Positions 1 through 12,402 of a DNA stretch of 64,000 nucleotides are shown piece after piece. This DNA is from Owenia fusiformis (lineage: Eukaryota; Annelida; Polychaeta; Sabellida; Oweniidae): contig CAIIXF020000011.1 in NCBI GenBank assembly GCA_903813345.2, forward strand, positions 17,033,754 to 17,097,753. The letters run 5' to 3'. The translations under genes were made by a program, and so were the position numbers. How positions within the stretch are numbered: position 1 is the stretch's first letter; every line of letters begins with the position of its first letter. The notes beneath the pieces are model-generated. The model worked only from the letters and a program-made list of their open reading frames with translations. It ran no database searches and was not told the DNA's origin.

Positions 1-449
1 AACCCCTAAATTTACGTAAAAAATGTAAGACGCTAAACAGAAAAATTGGGAGTAGGCGGAGTTATCTCTTTGAGACTACTTAAACTGCTCAATCAACTGT
101 TCTATCAATACATGTAATATTCAGTACAAGAGAATATACTTTGTGTCATATTTCTAATAAATGTAATCCACAGCGAATAACAAATAAAAGCATCTTGAAA
201 TTATTTTAATGTTGCTATATTCTCTAAAAAGCACATTGATGTTTTTAGCTTTGAAACTATTGTTTTATCAGTTATAATAAACGTTTAATGCAACTGAACT
301 TATGGCATGACCCCTGAAATCTGACTTTCACTTTCCCTGTAAAGCTCACTTTCAGATTCCGAATAGCTGAAACATCCCTATTAGGTCTACAGTGTTAATA
401 AAAGTATTGAGAATATAAAATCTTTTGGCTGAAGCTGTATATACAATCC

Positions 450-1536
450 GGATGTCTGGTTGGTATTGGCGATTTTTTCACCAGTTGAAGTAAGATCAAA
501 AGTGCTCTAACTTATATAAATATCAATGAATCTGGCTCATTTTGTCACAGAATGTTGATCTACTAATTAGTCACACATACAATAAATGTCAACATGTTAC
601 ATTTAATATTTTGCGTTCTGTGGTAACTTTGGCAACCCATGTCGAGGGTACCCAGAGCAGTCAAAAAAGAAAGAAAATTGTGTGATGTTTTCTTTCTTAA
701 TGGTTCTAATGAATATTACCATATTTTGTTACATTCAATGCATTATTTTATATCATTATTTTCTCAGATGTTCAATTTATGTGTTCTGTAAATTTGCTAT
801 TATATTCAACACACTTTTGTGACGTTTAATCCAGTCTATGAATACATGTTTGAACGCCACTCGCACTTGAAAAGACCAAAGTTGGTAGATCACTTCAAGA
901 AAATACCAAAGTTGGTAGATCACTTCATCCTGCATTGGGATAATGTATCTTGCCTTACAACAAGTCTAACACACAAACAAATGGAAAGCAATGGGTTTGA
1001 ACAACTGGGTATGGCCCTTAATCACCAGGCATGGCTCACAGAGACTTCATGGGGACCTAAAATACGAACTATGGGGAGAATTTCCCATGACAGACGAGGA
1101 TCTGAAAAAGGTGGTATTCGACGTGGTGCATGTTATTAGTGAAGGTAACTTCATGGACTGGATTCTCGAATTGATTTAAACGTCCTTAAAAATGTGTTGA
1201 ACATAATGACAAATATAAAGTACATCTAGAATGAACATCTCAGAAAATAATAATGAAAAAATGCATTGAATGTAACAAACATGTTTGTATTCCCATAGTA
1301 TAAAACCATTAAGAAAGAAAACATCGAAATATTTTCTTTCTTTTTTGACTGATCTGGGTTCCCCCCACACGGGTTGCCATGGTTACCATCGAACGCACAA
1401 TATTAAATGTAACATATTACAATTTATGTTATATACGCATAATTAGTTGATCAATGTTCTGTAAGAAAATGAGCTAGATTCATTAATATTTACAAAAGTT
1501 ATAGCACGTTTGATATTTTTTCATGATCACCCTGTA
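450..1536. mobile_element. Tc1/mariner-like element with long inverted arms
   Basis: About 345-bp arms (roughly 480-825 and 1180-1525) are inverted, imperfect copies of each other. The right end reads TACAGGGTGATC outward, a mariner-type terminus; the left end is eroded. The centre (about 960-1180, plus strand) has a short reading frame with a YELWGEFP-like segment that loosely recalls the end of a mariner transposase, but no catalytic triad is left. I see a decayed non-autonomous element. Confidence 0.55.
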
Positions 1537-1579
1537 AGTGCGATTCTCGTAAAAAAACGTAATAAGATGAACGAATTAC

Positions 1580-1870
1580 TTGTCAATTGTGAAGTCTGTA
1601 GAATGCTGCTGTATTGTGTAATCTGAATAACATCATCTCTAGCAACAGCTCTGACATTAACAGTTATATTTGTAGCTGGAGTGAGATTGCTCAACGTTAT
1701 GAACGTCTCCTGCTGCCCAAGTTGTATAGGTGGCTTTGGTACACCATCACCAATTGAGTTATACTGCACCTCATAACCAGTGTAATTCCCAATTAACGGC
1801 TCCTCCCAACTTATAATGATTGTAGTTCCATCGAATGCTCTACTTGCTATAGCGCTCGGAGGAAATGGTT
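1580..1870 (-). CDS. FN3-domain exon (type A'), RPTP-like copy C
   Basis: A 291-bp exon (97 codons, phase 1 at both ends) encodes one complete fibronectin type III domain. The acceptor is ctattttcag/AACC and the donor is ACAA/gtaatt. Visible FN3 features are the opening PFPPSA, the strand-B Trp in IIISWEEP, TGYEVQY, and the closing ITLSNLTPATNITVNVRAV. FN3 domains are extracellular beta-sandwich adhesion modules. Its nearest relative in the window is the exon at 35503-35784, which shares TGY, TLSNL.PATNIT and QLT at the end. It is the third FN3 of copy C; later exons lie off the left edge. The domain call is firm; the gene assignment comes from exon order and phase. Confidence 0.85.
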
Positions 1871-1915
1871 CTGAAAATAGCATAAACATGTCAAAAAACG
1901 CAGAAGAATAAATAT

Positions 1916-3300
1916 ATAACAGGATCTTAAGAGGTTCTGGACAAATCATTTGATTCTGGACTTGTCATATTTTTTTTTCAACGAAATCACATTCAAGGGT
2001 TGAATTTTTATTAGCTATTTAGAGAGTGAGTCCTGCCTAGTATTAATTTCAATAAAAAAGTTAAAATAGAACCCTATTTGAGAGTCAATCTAATACTTAC
2101 ATTACATTAATAAATTAAGGCAAATCCTGAAATATTTTTAAAGTGCATTTTTTATATTATCCAGCAAGTATTTAAATGAAACGGTCTTATTTAAATACAA
2201 ATCATAACATGGTATTTTTCATGAAACATTTTTCAATGAAATTCAATTGAAGGGTCAAGATAAAACGAGCTAATTTAGGTGAAAACCCTTACATGATGAT
2301 GTGTTTTCATAACTTCTTTCATAAAATTCCATCAAGGGGTGAAGATAAAATGATCGAATTTAAGTGATTTAAGGATCACGAGAATATGTTTTCTTTGATA
2401 TTTTCTATGAAATCCCATCCAATGGTCAAGGTAAAATTTTGATTTTGATTTTGATTTGGTCACGTGTTCGAAAGATCCATATAAGGCCCATAGAACCATA
2501 TAGGAACGTCATTTTGAATGTCACGTGATAGATCCATATAAGGCTTTTAGAACCATTTATGGAAAGATGAGGGGAAGCCCCTGACACCTGTTTCACGATT
2601 TTTATGCACTTCATTATTGTACCGAAGTTTGCCGATTCGATTCGTCGTATTTCGGAATCCTGGTGACAATTTTATACTCCATTGGAGTATTTTTGACCTA
2701 CTTCTTATGACGGAAATTCCCGAACCTTGTTCGGATTAATCCGGATTTTCTGACCTACCTTATCTACCGAGATTTCACGAGTTAACATTCGTCTCATTCC
2801 GGAATCCTGGTGACAATTTTATACTCAATTGGAGTATTTTTGATCTACTTTTTCTGGATTTTGCCCTACTTATTATATCTTGACAACAAGCAAATCAAAA
2901 AGTTCGACATGAACGGGTCTCGATCAACTAACCTAGACTATGGAAGCCAGGCACGCTAGCCATTAGGCCAACGAGCTACCGATATGAAAGAACAAAAGTA
3001 TTATATATTTATACCGAGCGTCAATTCAAAATGATCCTCACTTTTGTCTCCACTTAAATACGACTCGTCAGTTCAGCAGTTGTATCCAAAATAGTAGAAC
3101 GCCTATGGCGCTAGTGAATAACCAAGTCCCATGTGAGTGGTTCGTATCCCTCCGTGATATACTATTTTTGTTTTATTAAATACGACAGAAAGGAGCAAGG
3201 TGTAGGTTGAAAACAAGACGTTAGTTTGTTTCAAAACAGTTTGGAAACATTAATCTCTGATAATTTAAGGTTTTCCACTCCTGAAGGGCCTCTAGATCTA
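1916..3300. repeat. Left arm of a 1.35-kb dispersed inverted repeat
   Basis: This stretch is repeated in reverse orientation at about 7992-9342 with high identity, including AAATGATTTGTCCAGAACC near the outer edge. The left arm has additionally undergone a 1109-bp tandem duplication (2246-4463). It contains two short GGAGTATAAAATTGTCACCA-type repeats and a tRNA-like segment. The open frame at 2426-2614 is a repeat shadow. Confidence 0.8.
2908..2984 (-). repeat. tRNA-Gly-like SINE head / tRNA pseudogene, copy 1
   Basis: Read on the minus strand, the segment has an A-box-like TGGCCTAATGG, an anticodon-arm-like CTGGCTTCCA (a TCC anticodon would be Gly) and a B-box-like GATCGAGACCC, spaced as in a tRNA. 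The anticodon stem does not pair on its 3' side and the acceptor stem is not convincing, so this is a tRNA-derived SINE head or pseudogene and not a working tRNA gene. Confidence 0.5.
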
Positions 3301-4016
3301 TGAAATTCAATAATCCACTCAGTAAAAATACGATTTCTCTGCAACCTGATGTCCATTGAAGGGTCAAGATAAAACGAGCTAATTTAGGTGAAAACCCTTA
3401 CATGATGATGTGTTTTCATAACTTCTTTCATAAAATTCCATCAAGGGGTGAAGATAAAATGATCGAATTTAAGTGATTTAAGGATCACGAGAATATGTTT
3501 TCTTTGATATTTTCTATGAAATCCCATCCAATGGTCAAGGTAAAATTTTGATTTTGATTTTGATTTGGTCACGTGTTCGAAAGATCCATATAAGGCCCAT
3601 AGAACCATATAGGAACGTCATTTTGAATGTCACGTGATAGATCCATATAAGGCTTTTAGAACCATTTATGGAAAGATGAGGGGAAGCCCCTGACACCTGT
3701 TTCACGATTTTTATGCACTTCATTATTGTACCGAAGTTTGCCGATTCGATTCGTCGTATTTCGGAATCCTGGTGACAATTTTATACTCCATTGGAGTATT
3801 TTTGACCTACTTCTTATGACGGAAATTCCCGAACCTTGTTCGGATTAATCCGGATTTTCTGACCTACCTTATCTACCGAGATTTCACGAGTTAACATTCG
3901 TCTCATTCCGGAATCCTGGTGACAATTTTATACTCAATTGGAGTATTTTTGATCTACTTTTTCTGGATTTTGCCCTACTTATTATATCTTGACAACAAGC
4001 AAATCAAAAAGTTCGA

Positions 4017-4093
4017 CATGAACGGGTCTCGATCAACTAACCTAGACTATGGAAGCCAGGCACGCTAGCCATTAGGCCAACGAGCTACCGATA
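4017..4093 (-). repeat. tRNA-Gly-like SINE head / tRNA pseudogene, copy 2
   Basis: This is the second tandem-unit copy of the segment at 2908-2984, with the same A-box-like and B-box-like motifs. Confidence 0.5.
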
Positions 4094-4414
4094 TGAAAGA
4101 ACAAAAGTATTATATATTTATACCGAGCGTCAATTCAAAATGATCCTCACTTTTGTCTCCACTTAAATACGACTCGTCAGTTCAGCAGTTGTATCCAAAA
4201 TAGTAGAACGCCTATGGCGCTAGTGAATAACCAAGTCCCATGTGAGTGGTTCGTATCCCTCCGTGATATACTATTTTTGTTTTATTAAATACGACAGAAA
4301 GGAGCAAGGTGTAGGTTGAAAACAAGACGTTAGTTTGTTTCAAAACAGTTTGGAAACATTAATCTCTGATAATTTAAGGTTTTCCACTCCTGAAGGGCCT
4401 CTAGATCTATGAAA

Positions 4415-5090
4415 TTCAATAATCCACTCAGTAAAAATACGATTTCTCTGCAACCTGATGTCCAATCAAGATCATTCAAATATATATGTGTTCCTGACAC
4501 GTTTGGGCGTCCGGGAATAAAATTGCTTGTGAAAACTATTTACAAAAGTGTTCCAGAGACCCTTATCTACTTGGCTAAGGTTTTATTTGAAGATACATTG
4601 CCTTATTAGCAGGTAGAGGGGCATACAGAACACAGAAGCAAATGCTATGTTGAAAATTTTCTATATTTCAATTTGAACCTGTGTTTACATGTCACGTAGG
4701 CCAGTGTTTTATATGGGGATTATATGTACTTTCCTTGTTTACATGAATGTAAATCATTACATGAAATCTGCATTCTTCTTGGTTTAATCTGGGTTTGTAT
4801 TGTCTTATTGGGGCTTTTCGACTTTAAAACAAACCCTACCTAAATGGATTGTGTCTCGGGAACGTTTTTGTAAATAGTTATTATAAACAATTCTGAAAGA
4901 ATATCACATATTTTTGTCTTCCCGATTTCAGTCATGAATTACGTCAATTTCTCGTGCAAACATTGGGTAGACGTTGTCATAACCGGATGCCCGAACGTGT
5001 CAGGAACATATAGATACTCGAATGATGTTGATTGAACATCAGGGTTGAGAGAAATCGTAATTTTACTGAGTGGCTTCACGAAAAAATAAG
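4415..5090. repeat. Foldback repeat
   Basis: The arm at about 4420-4600 reappears reverse-complemented at about 4845-5085. Shared blocks include CACTCAGTAAAA, ACGATTTCTCT and TTCCTGACACGTT. The loop is about 215 bp. The frame at 4409-4609 lies within the arm and has no recognisable protein features. Confidence 0.65.
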
Positions 5091-5988
5091 CAGCACTTTA
5101 GGCCACCTAAATACAACTCGTCAGTTGTATCCAGTTGGAATCCCAGCGTAATGTTTTTAATTATATGGTTGTGCTTTGATTTTACGCTGAAAACATTTAT
5201 AACTACGTCAACTTTATATTAAAACATTTATTATCTTTTCAGTTGTATTAAAATGTAAAATATGATATATGTCAGCTTATTGCTTTCTGGAGAACAGTCA
5301 AGGTTTAAATTTGGTACACTGAATCGGACACTCATGTAAATCGACATGGTTATAACATTGAACTCAATGCAGTAAATTAGTTATTTCTATGAATCACAGC
5401 GGGATTGGTTTCATTTTATATGATTGCCAACTCTGGCGGTTTTTTGTAAATGCTTTTGACCGCTGTAAATGTGAAACTGATACAGTATTATTCAATTGTT
5501 TTATGTCTTGGTCACATTTGCTCCGATTTTCACTACGGCGCCCGGCCGATTGAGTATTGTGTTCAGAAATGTATTCAATTTTGAACAAAATACTCGCAGC
5601 AAATGTGATCCAGGCATTACACAGCGGTATTTCGAACATACTATTGTTGCTTAACCACGACCTAGCCAATTTTAAAATCATACTCCTTATTCAAATCCAA
5701 GTAAACGATCAATGTCTAGGTATTTGGCGTTTGATGATACTATGGCCCTTGGCGAATTATGATTAGATGAACCGAGGTCAACATTAATGTTTCTTGTACA
5801 AGGTCATCCCAAGGTCTAAGATAAATATTTAGGTATTTTACGTTTCAAGACCTTTGGACAAATTCGATTCAACGATGTATTAAAGTTAAAATGTATACAG
5901 AGATAAAATAGGTTATCCTACACTTAGTGTACTAAATGTATAATAACATGAAAAAATAAATTTGATATTTATTGGCAAAATGAACATC

Positions 5989-6085
5989 CGGAGGATATCG
6001 TTACGATATACTCCGGGCGGAGGATATCGTGACGATATACTCCGGAAAACCCAATATGCGGAGGATATTGTGACGATATACTCCG
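5989..6085. repeat. Three 27-bp palindromic repeats
   Basis: Near-identical 27-mers lie at 5989-6015, 6018-6044 and 6059-6085. Each starts CGGAGGATAT and ends ACGATATACTCCG, so each is itself an imperfect palindrome able to form a hairpin. The spacers are 2 and 14 bp. Confidence 0.85.
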
Positions 6086-6420
6086 CTTGTTGATTTCCCG
6101 CCAAATTGACTCTATTAGGCATGAAATTAATTTTACAATGATATCATACATTCAGTACACACCTTGTAAGTGGTCTTTCTCACTCACATGTAGCTGAGTT
6201 TGCATTGGGTGTTGGCTTGTCAGTAGTTGCTGTAAGAGTTCATGTTGTACATTACAGAGCATTGTATTTTAAACATTGAAGTTTGAAATATACTATTTTA
6301 TATATATTTTAATTTGAAGTTCGAGTTATTTTATTGCCACCCACGGGCCTTCCACACGCCCATTTACATATAACGCTTTGAAACAACTTTAAAAAGTGAG
6401 CAATGTCAGTGTTGTGATAA

Positions 6421-7216
6421 TAGAGAATTTTCGTTATAAGTTGTTTCAAAAACTTATACGTATACTTATAGTTTAAAGGGTCTTGTCGAACTAAAATCAA
6501 TTCAAATTGATTTTCATAATCTGTACCAAGTGGGGCATAACTATTCCCGATATAGTCAAGCTTCATCATCAACTAGGGACTGCGAATACAATGTCCTTTG
6601 CTAGTGTCAATTATGAACACGATAAACTAAATTCTAGTTGACGGGTCCTTGTAGTGTACGATAAACAAGACCCTTTAAAGTGAATCACTACACGAACGAG
6701 TCGATCATTTCAAAGTTCTCATGAAATTATAAGGTCAATTTTTAAGTTTTTACGTATAAAAGGGCCTTTATACGCAGATTATAAACTTACAGAGTTGGAT
6801 CTCCGCATAGTATATGTGTGGACCTACTGACCAGAATGGCTTATTAAAATTAATCGGCTGAATAGGCATAGTATCCAATCAAATAGCTCGACTCATTCAT
6901 TAGCTGAACTAATTCTCCCTTCGTTATTTCTACAAGGTGATTCAAAACGATCATCTACAAAAAATATATTTGAGAGTAGATAAATCTGTAAAACCCGTGT
7001 GCTATATCAGCCTATTTGATTCTAGAAAACACATATGACACAACTAAACATGCTTTACATCAAGGGGGTACGGATGGTATGCCATTGGCCCTTTTTATTA
7101 CCGTCCTAGGAGATATTTCCCGACGAATTAGGAAATTATGAAACACCTTGTTTATTGGGTTTATAAGTATAAGTATACGTATAAGTTTTTAAAAAACTTA
7201 TAACGAAAATTCTCTA
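6421..7216. mobile_element. Non-autonomous inverted-repeat element (MITE-like)
   Basis: The ends are TAGAGAATTTTCGTTATAAG and its reverse complement, with about 55 bp of inverted similarity each. A nested inverted pair AAAGGGTCTTG / CAAGACCCTTT lies at about 6476 and 6666. The flanks show AATAA-like sequence on both sides. No protein is recognised inside. Confidence 0.6.
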
Positions 7217-7991
7217 ATAACGCCCCTCATACCTATTTATTACAGGTCGTGTAGACCATTGTTGCCTGATTTATAGCAAAAAAATTGACTTTTGCACGTT
7301 GATGATGATGATGATGATGCGCCTTTTATAAAAGATCTCATATCTTAGAAGCGTATCAGTTCAAAAAATACTAGAAGACCTTACATATTTTGCCATGCAC
7401 TGCGCCTATTCATTTGGCAATTCAGTTGTAAATTTTATCTTGAAAAAAATAAATCTTCTAAATTTGTTGAGTTTTCTTGCAGAAATCACCTACCCCCCCC
7501 CCCCTCCATCCATTTTGTATGATCACAAGGCGTGATTTAAGCTGCTGATATTCTTCTTTAAACGAGTCGGATTTTCAAAATCTATAAGTTGGACTCCCTT
7601 TATAGAAGCTTTGAACTGAATTTGCACTGCTTTATGCTGAAATTTATTGTTTATCTATACATTTTAAGAAAAAATGTATAAAAAAGATGTTAAAGCCAAA
7701 TGTTGCCCTAAAAATTCAGAAAATGTAAAAAATTTCGAATTTTCTATGTACAGGCCTTGTTGCCCATTTAAGAAGCTTAATATGTAAATTATCTAATCAA
7801 ACACTTCGTCCACCATTTTGAAACACTAGGAAACACCTGGAAATGTCAGGGAAATTGACTTGATTTTCCAAGTGCTGGAAATGTCAGGTAATTTTAAAAT
7901 TAGGTCAAAAGGGCCAAAGATGACCGGGAATTTTGAAACGGTAGACATGTCAGGGAAATGTCAGGGAAATTTGTATCAGTGTTGAAAAAAT
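7217..7991. other. Non-coding stretch with simple repeats
   Basis: I see no gene. There is a short (GAT)n run near 7300, a C-run at about 7491-7504, and several GTCAGGGAAAT-type direct repeats at about 7840-7970. Confidence 0.6.
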
Positions 7992-9342
7992 AATGTTCCA
8001 GAGATTAATGTTTCCAAACTGTTTTGAAACAAACTAACGTCTTGTTTTCAACCTACACCTTGCTCCTTTCTGTCGTATTTAATAAAACAAAAATAGTATA
8101 TCACGGAGGGATACGAACCACTCACCTGGGACTTGGTTATTCACTAGCGCCATAGGCGTTCTACTGTTCTGGATACAACTGACGAGTCGTATTTAAGTGG
8201 AGACAAAAGTGAGGATCATTTTGAATTGACGCTCGGTATAAATATATAATACTTTTGTTCTTTCATATCGGTAGCTCGTTGGCCTAATGGTTAGCGTGCC
8301 TGGCTTCCATAGTCTAGGTTAGTTGATCGAGACCCGTTCATGTCGAACTTTTTGATTTGCTTGTTGTCAAGATATAATAAGTAGGGCAAAATCCAGAAAA
8401 AGTAGATCAAAAATACTCCAATGGAGTATAAAATTGTCACCAGGATTCCGGAATGAGACGAATGTTAACTCGTGAAATCTCGGTAGATAAGGTAGGTCAC
8501 AAAATCCGGATTAATCCGAACAAGGTTCGGGAATTTCCGTCATAAGAAGTAGGTCAAAAATACTCCAATGGAGTATAAAATTGTCACCAGGATTCCGAAA
8601 TACGACGAATCGAATCGGCAAACTTCGGTACAATAATGAAGTGCATAAAAATCGTGAAACAGGTGTCAGGGGCTTTCCCTCTTCTTTCCATAAATGGTTC
8701 TAAAAGCCTTATATGGATCTATCACGTGACATTCAAAATGACGTTCCTATATGGTTCTATGGGCCTTATATGGATCTTTCGAACACGTGACCAAATCAAA
8801 ATCAAAATCAAAATTTTACCTTGACCATTGGATGGGATTTCATATAAAATATCAAAGAAAACATATTCTCGTGATCCTTAAATCACTTAAATTCGATCAT
8901 TTTATCTTCACCCCTTGATGGAATTTTATGAAAGAAGTTATGAAAACACATCATCATGTAAGGGTTTTCACCTAAATTAGCTCGTTTTATCTTGACCCAT
9001 CAATTGAATTTCATTGAAAAATGTTTCATGAAAAATATCATGTTATGATTTGTATTTAAATAAGACCGTTTCATTTAAATACTTGCTGGATAATATTTCA
9101 TTAAAAACGCACTTTAAAAATATTTCAGGATTTGCCTTAATTTATCAATGTAATGTAAGTATTAGATTGACTCTCAAATAGGGTTCTATTTTAACTTTTT
9201 TTATTGAAATTAATACTAGGCAGGACTCACTCTCTAAATAGCTAATAAAAATTCAACCCTCGGATGTGATTTCGTTGAAAAAAAAATATGACAAGTCCAG
9301 AATCAAATGATTTGTCCAGAACCTCTTAAGATCCTGTTATAT
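7992..9342. repeat. Right arm of the 1.35-kb inverted repeat
   Basis: This is the reverse-complement copy of about 1916-3300 (and of the second tandem unit), with scattered substitutions. It is a single copy here, so the tandem duplication happened only on the left. The frame at 8636-8824 corresponds to the repeat shadows at 2426-2614 and 3535-3723. Confidence 0.8.
8265..8341 (+). repeat. tRNA-Gly-like SINE head / tRNA pseudogene, copy 3
   Basis: This is the plus-strand copy of the tRNA-like segment, with GGCCTAATGGTTAGCG (a better A-box/D-loop than copies 1-2), TGGCTTCCA and GATCGAGACCC. The 3' half of the anticodon stem is again mismatched. Confidence 0.5.
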
Positions 9343-10189
9343 GTACTTTTTGTCACCTTTTCTCTTTTTAAATGTTGACCCGAGATAAGCCTGAGGTCAA
9401 TAAGATTCACTCATTTGACAGTACATTGTAAATCAGCCATAGCTTACTTTGGTTGTATATTGTAATCTAAAATGTATTTCTGTTTGAACTTATAAATCAT
9501 AATATTTGCTTTTTCAAATGCTTATTTCTCACATCTTTTTTAACTTTCTAGTTCCAAGTAGCTGTTTTCCGGCGCCATATTGAGAATAATTCGGATTAAA
9601 ATCAGAAATGTAAACATTTAGAGGAATCTAAAAGATATAGCAAATGATTAGGGTAGCCATTTTGGATGTTGACTATACTAGTGCTGCAAATGTACAAAGT
9701 GAATTAAGAATATAACTATACAATTAAATGATAACTTGAGGGAGATTAGTAACCTGCCACAAATGTCAAGATAAGGCTGTCCCAAGGTTTAGAAAGAGAA
9801 TTATCCCCAGTTCATTTGAAATTATGAATTATTGACTTCAGGATATCATCAAGTGGATGATATCCACATGCTAAATCATTGGAGCCAAACAAAATAATAA
9901 AAACCGCCTTTTCGACCGCCTTTTGAAAATCAAAGGTTAAGGTCAAAATTGTCCTTAACAATATTCTTTTTCAAATTTTCACATTTTAAATTTTGTAAAT
10001 GATGATTTTGTAGTGTATTTAGTGACTCCTCACTAAATACCATATTATATGTCATAATGGTTATGAATGAGCTGGGACGGATCCTTTATAAACAGGAGCA
10101 CAATCCAATACAACCTGAAGAACGTTTCTATATGAACAAATCTTATTACACGATGTGAAAATAATATCGTATATATGTGCTAAAACATA
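9343..10189. other. Intronic stretch with no recognised feature
   Basis: By exon order this lies in the copy C intron between 11066 and 1870. I recognise no exon, RNA gene or terminal repeat. Confidence 0.5.
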
Positions 10190-10808
10190 TACAGGGTGTC
10201 AAATAAGTCCCGCCCCCCCCTGCTACAGCTAAAACCTTAATAGATGGTACCTAGTGTGATACACCATTGGAAAGATCCTCCAAAGATATGTTAACTCACC
10301 AACTCTCAAGTATTTTGGATGAAATTCACCTATATTTTCATGATGTCCTTTATAGTAAGTGTGCCCTCCTTAAGCAGCTTTTATTGCGTCAAAATGAGAA
10401 GGATATGACCTCAGAAATATGTCAAAAAGTTAATCTTTTTCGCACATCACTTGTTCCAAAATGGTTTTCACCATTTCTCCTAGCACCTCTATTTTCTACA
10501 CATCTAACACTATCCAGAAATTGGTTAAAATCATTGCCATATACATATGTAGTCATCTTTAGGTCCGTTGACTTTTCTTATACCCAATTCTTAAAATCCT
10601 GCCATATACGCCAAATTGCCTTGTTTCTAAGCTTATGGTCACCTCAATTGATACAATGTAAAACTTTGTGAGACTGATTGACATATGTCAGATATATGCC
10701 AATCAACGTAACTTTGGAAGACCCTTCCTATGATATATTATACTTGGTACCATATATCTTGGTTTAGGCTGTAGAGGGGGGGGGACGGGACTTATTTGAC
10801 ACCCTGTA
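10190..10808. mobile_element. Mariner-type MITE
   Basis: The terminal inverted repeat begins TACAGGGTGTCAAATAAGTC and extends about 40 bp at both ends, including a C/G run, with TA at the insertion edges. The internal 134-codon frame (10267-10671) resembles no transposase I know and is probably chance. Confidence 0.75.
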
Positions 10809-11065
10809 TATGAGCAACGGTGTACGTACTTTGTAGCCAGGGCAGAAGAAGCGACACAAGAAGTTATCCCTATCCTTTTTCCTGATAAAAACCTTCAATC
10901 CTCAATAATCTTTCATAAAATGTTCATCAAATAAACTCTATTTAGCATTTGTAACATGCTAAGTATTTTGTTTCACTCATAATCAATTTTCATTATAATT
11001 ACACAAATATAACTAATATAAATTGCATTTCGTCTATTTGTGACTACTAAGTAAAGTGTGCTCAC

Positions 11066-11335
11066 TTGTTAATGAATCCTTTTTGCTGGATGCTTCGGCT
11101 ACCGTATAACCCTTGTACGTAACTTCAGTCCAAACTGAATACCGCACACCTGCATTCAATCCTATTAGATTAACATTTTCATTGTTATTAGTAACGTCCA
11201 CTGATTGTGCTCCTGTGCCAAATTCCTGATACCATACTATTAATCTCTGGTGGTTGATTTTTGGCTCTTCCCACACAACTACCATGGACGTTTCCATTAC
11301 GTCGATAATATTAAAGTTTGTTATTGGACCAGGAC
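11066..11335 (-). CDS. FN3-domain exon (type B'), RPTP-like copy C
   Basis: A 270-bp exon (90 codons, phase 1-1) encodes one FN3 domain. The acceptor is ctattttag/GTCC and the donor is ACAA/gtgagc. It opens with PGPITNF, has the strand-B Trp in VVVWEEP, a VWYQEF strand, INL-like NLIGLNAGVRYSVWTEVTY, and ends DSLT. The closest relative is 40322-40600 (PGPISNF, VVKWEE, LTGLRAGARYTVRIEVTY). It follows the type C' exon and precedes type A', the same order as in copy B. Confidence 0.87.
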
Positions 11336-11481
11336 CTAAAATAGAATTAAGATATGTTCAAGTCAACCTTTCAAATATAATGGTTCTCATGGCATAGCTT
11401 TGATTTAGATTTAATTTTCGTTATATACATATACAAATTGATAAATTTTAAGAGATGTGTACGCATGGGACAGCCATGTCA

Positions 11482-12359
11482 TACACTCCCCTCCATAAGT
11501 TTGGCAACCTTTTTCCCCCATTGAACTACGTGTTAAAGCCTCTTTACCTTTGAATTTTTATTTACTTAACCTGCGATGAAAATACTTATACTATTGATGG
11601 AAACGTAATTTGACTTAAATTCCAATACCTTCAAATTTTCTCAATTTTTTTCCTCAATTATAATAGGTCGAAAATTGATGATGAATTTGATGAATTTTTA
11701 AAAATCGACATTCCCATGTTAACCAATGGGAAATGGTAGGTTCGCCGCAAGTCATATGACAGAATATCCATCCATCCGAGTCCTTGCAAAAAATACGAGT
11801 TAGGCAGGTAATTGAATTTGCTAACTTTATTTAACAAAAAATTGATATGTTTCTTCAGGTTCGACAAAGTTATAGGGCTTTAAAGTCAAAATTGTTTTTC
11901 AAAAAACCTCTCCCATTGAAATAACACAGGAGGCGAAAAATAATTTCCAAAAATAACTTTGAAGCGCTGTAACTTTAATATTCATCAAATAAACTAAACA
12001 CTTAGTGTTCAAAAAAGTTAGACAATTCAATTTTCTATATAAAAATATTTTTTGCTGAATCTTTTACTGAAAAGATATCCTGATTTCTGATTTGCCCCAA
12101 ACCCTCCATTTCCCATTGGATTACATGAGATTGACGATATTCAAAAATTCATCAAATTTATCATCAATTTTCGACCTATTGTAATTGAGGAAAAAATTGA
12201 GAAAATTTGGAGGTATTGGAAATAAAGTCAAGTTACGTTTCCATCAATATCATAAGTTATTTCATCGCCGGTTAAGTAAATAAAAATTCAAAGGTAAAGA
12301 GGCTTTAACACGTAGTTCAATGGGGGAAAAAGGTTGCCAAACTTATGGAGGGGAGTGTA
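11482..12359. mobile_element. Tc1-like MITE with about 250-bp inverted repeats
   Basis: The ends are TACACTCCCCTCCATAAGTT and its exact reverse complement. Strong inverted similarity continues for about 250 bp (11482-11740 against 12100-12359). The start is reminiscent of Tc1-family termini, and TA-bounded ends fit a Tc1/mariner integrase target. It sits in the intron between the FN3 exons at 12.4 and 11.1 kb. It has no coding capacity. Confidence 0.85.
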
Positions 12360-12402
12360 AATATAGTTTTTCATTTTGAATATGCATTAAACTGATACGT
12401 AC

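Larger units (their letters stand above)
2246..4463. repeat. Two tandem 1109-bp units
   Basis: Unit 1 (2246-3354) and unit 2 (3355-4463) are near-identical: the same sequence recurs at a constant offset of 1109 bases, for example CATTGAAGGGTCAAGATAAA. The high identity implies a recent duplication, or an assembly duplication. Each carries one tRNA-like segment on the minus strand. Confidence 0.88.

Noticed and set aside
819-1179. Two overlapping plus-strand frames in the first mariner-like element
   Set aside because: Only a weak resemblance to a transposase end and frames that do not agree, so not listed as a gene.
2908-2984. Functional tRNA gene
   Set aside because: The anticodon and acceptor stems do not close properly, and the copies sit inside dispersed repeats.
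5989-6085. CRISPR-like array
   Set aside because: Only three repeats, spacers of 2 and 14 bp, in a eukaryotic intron. These are palindromic repeats, not CRISPR.
10267-10671. 134-codon plus-strand frame inside the MITE
   Set aside because: No similarity to a transposase is visible, and the frame has no family-like motifs. The element looks non-autonomous.
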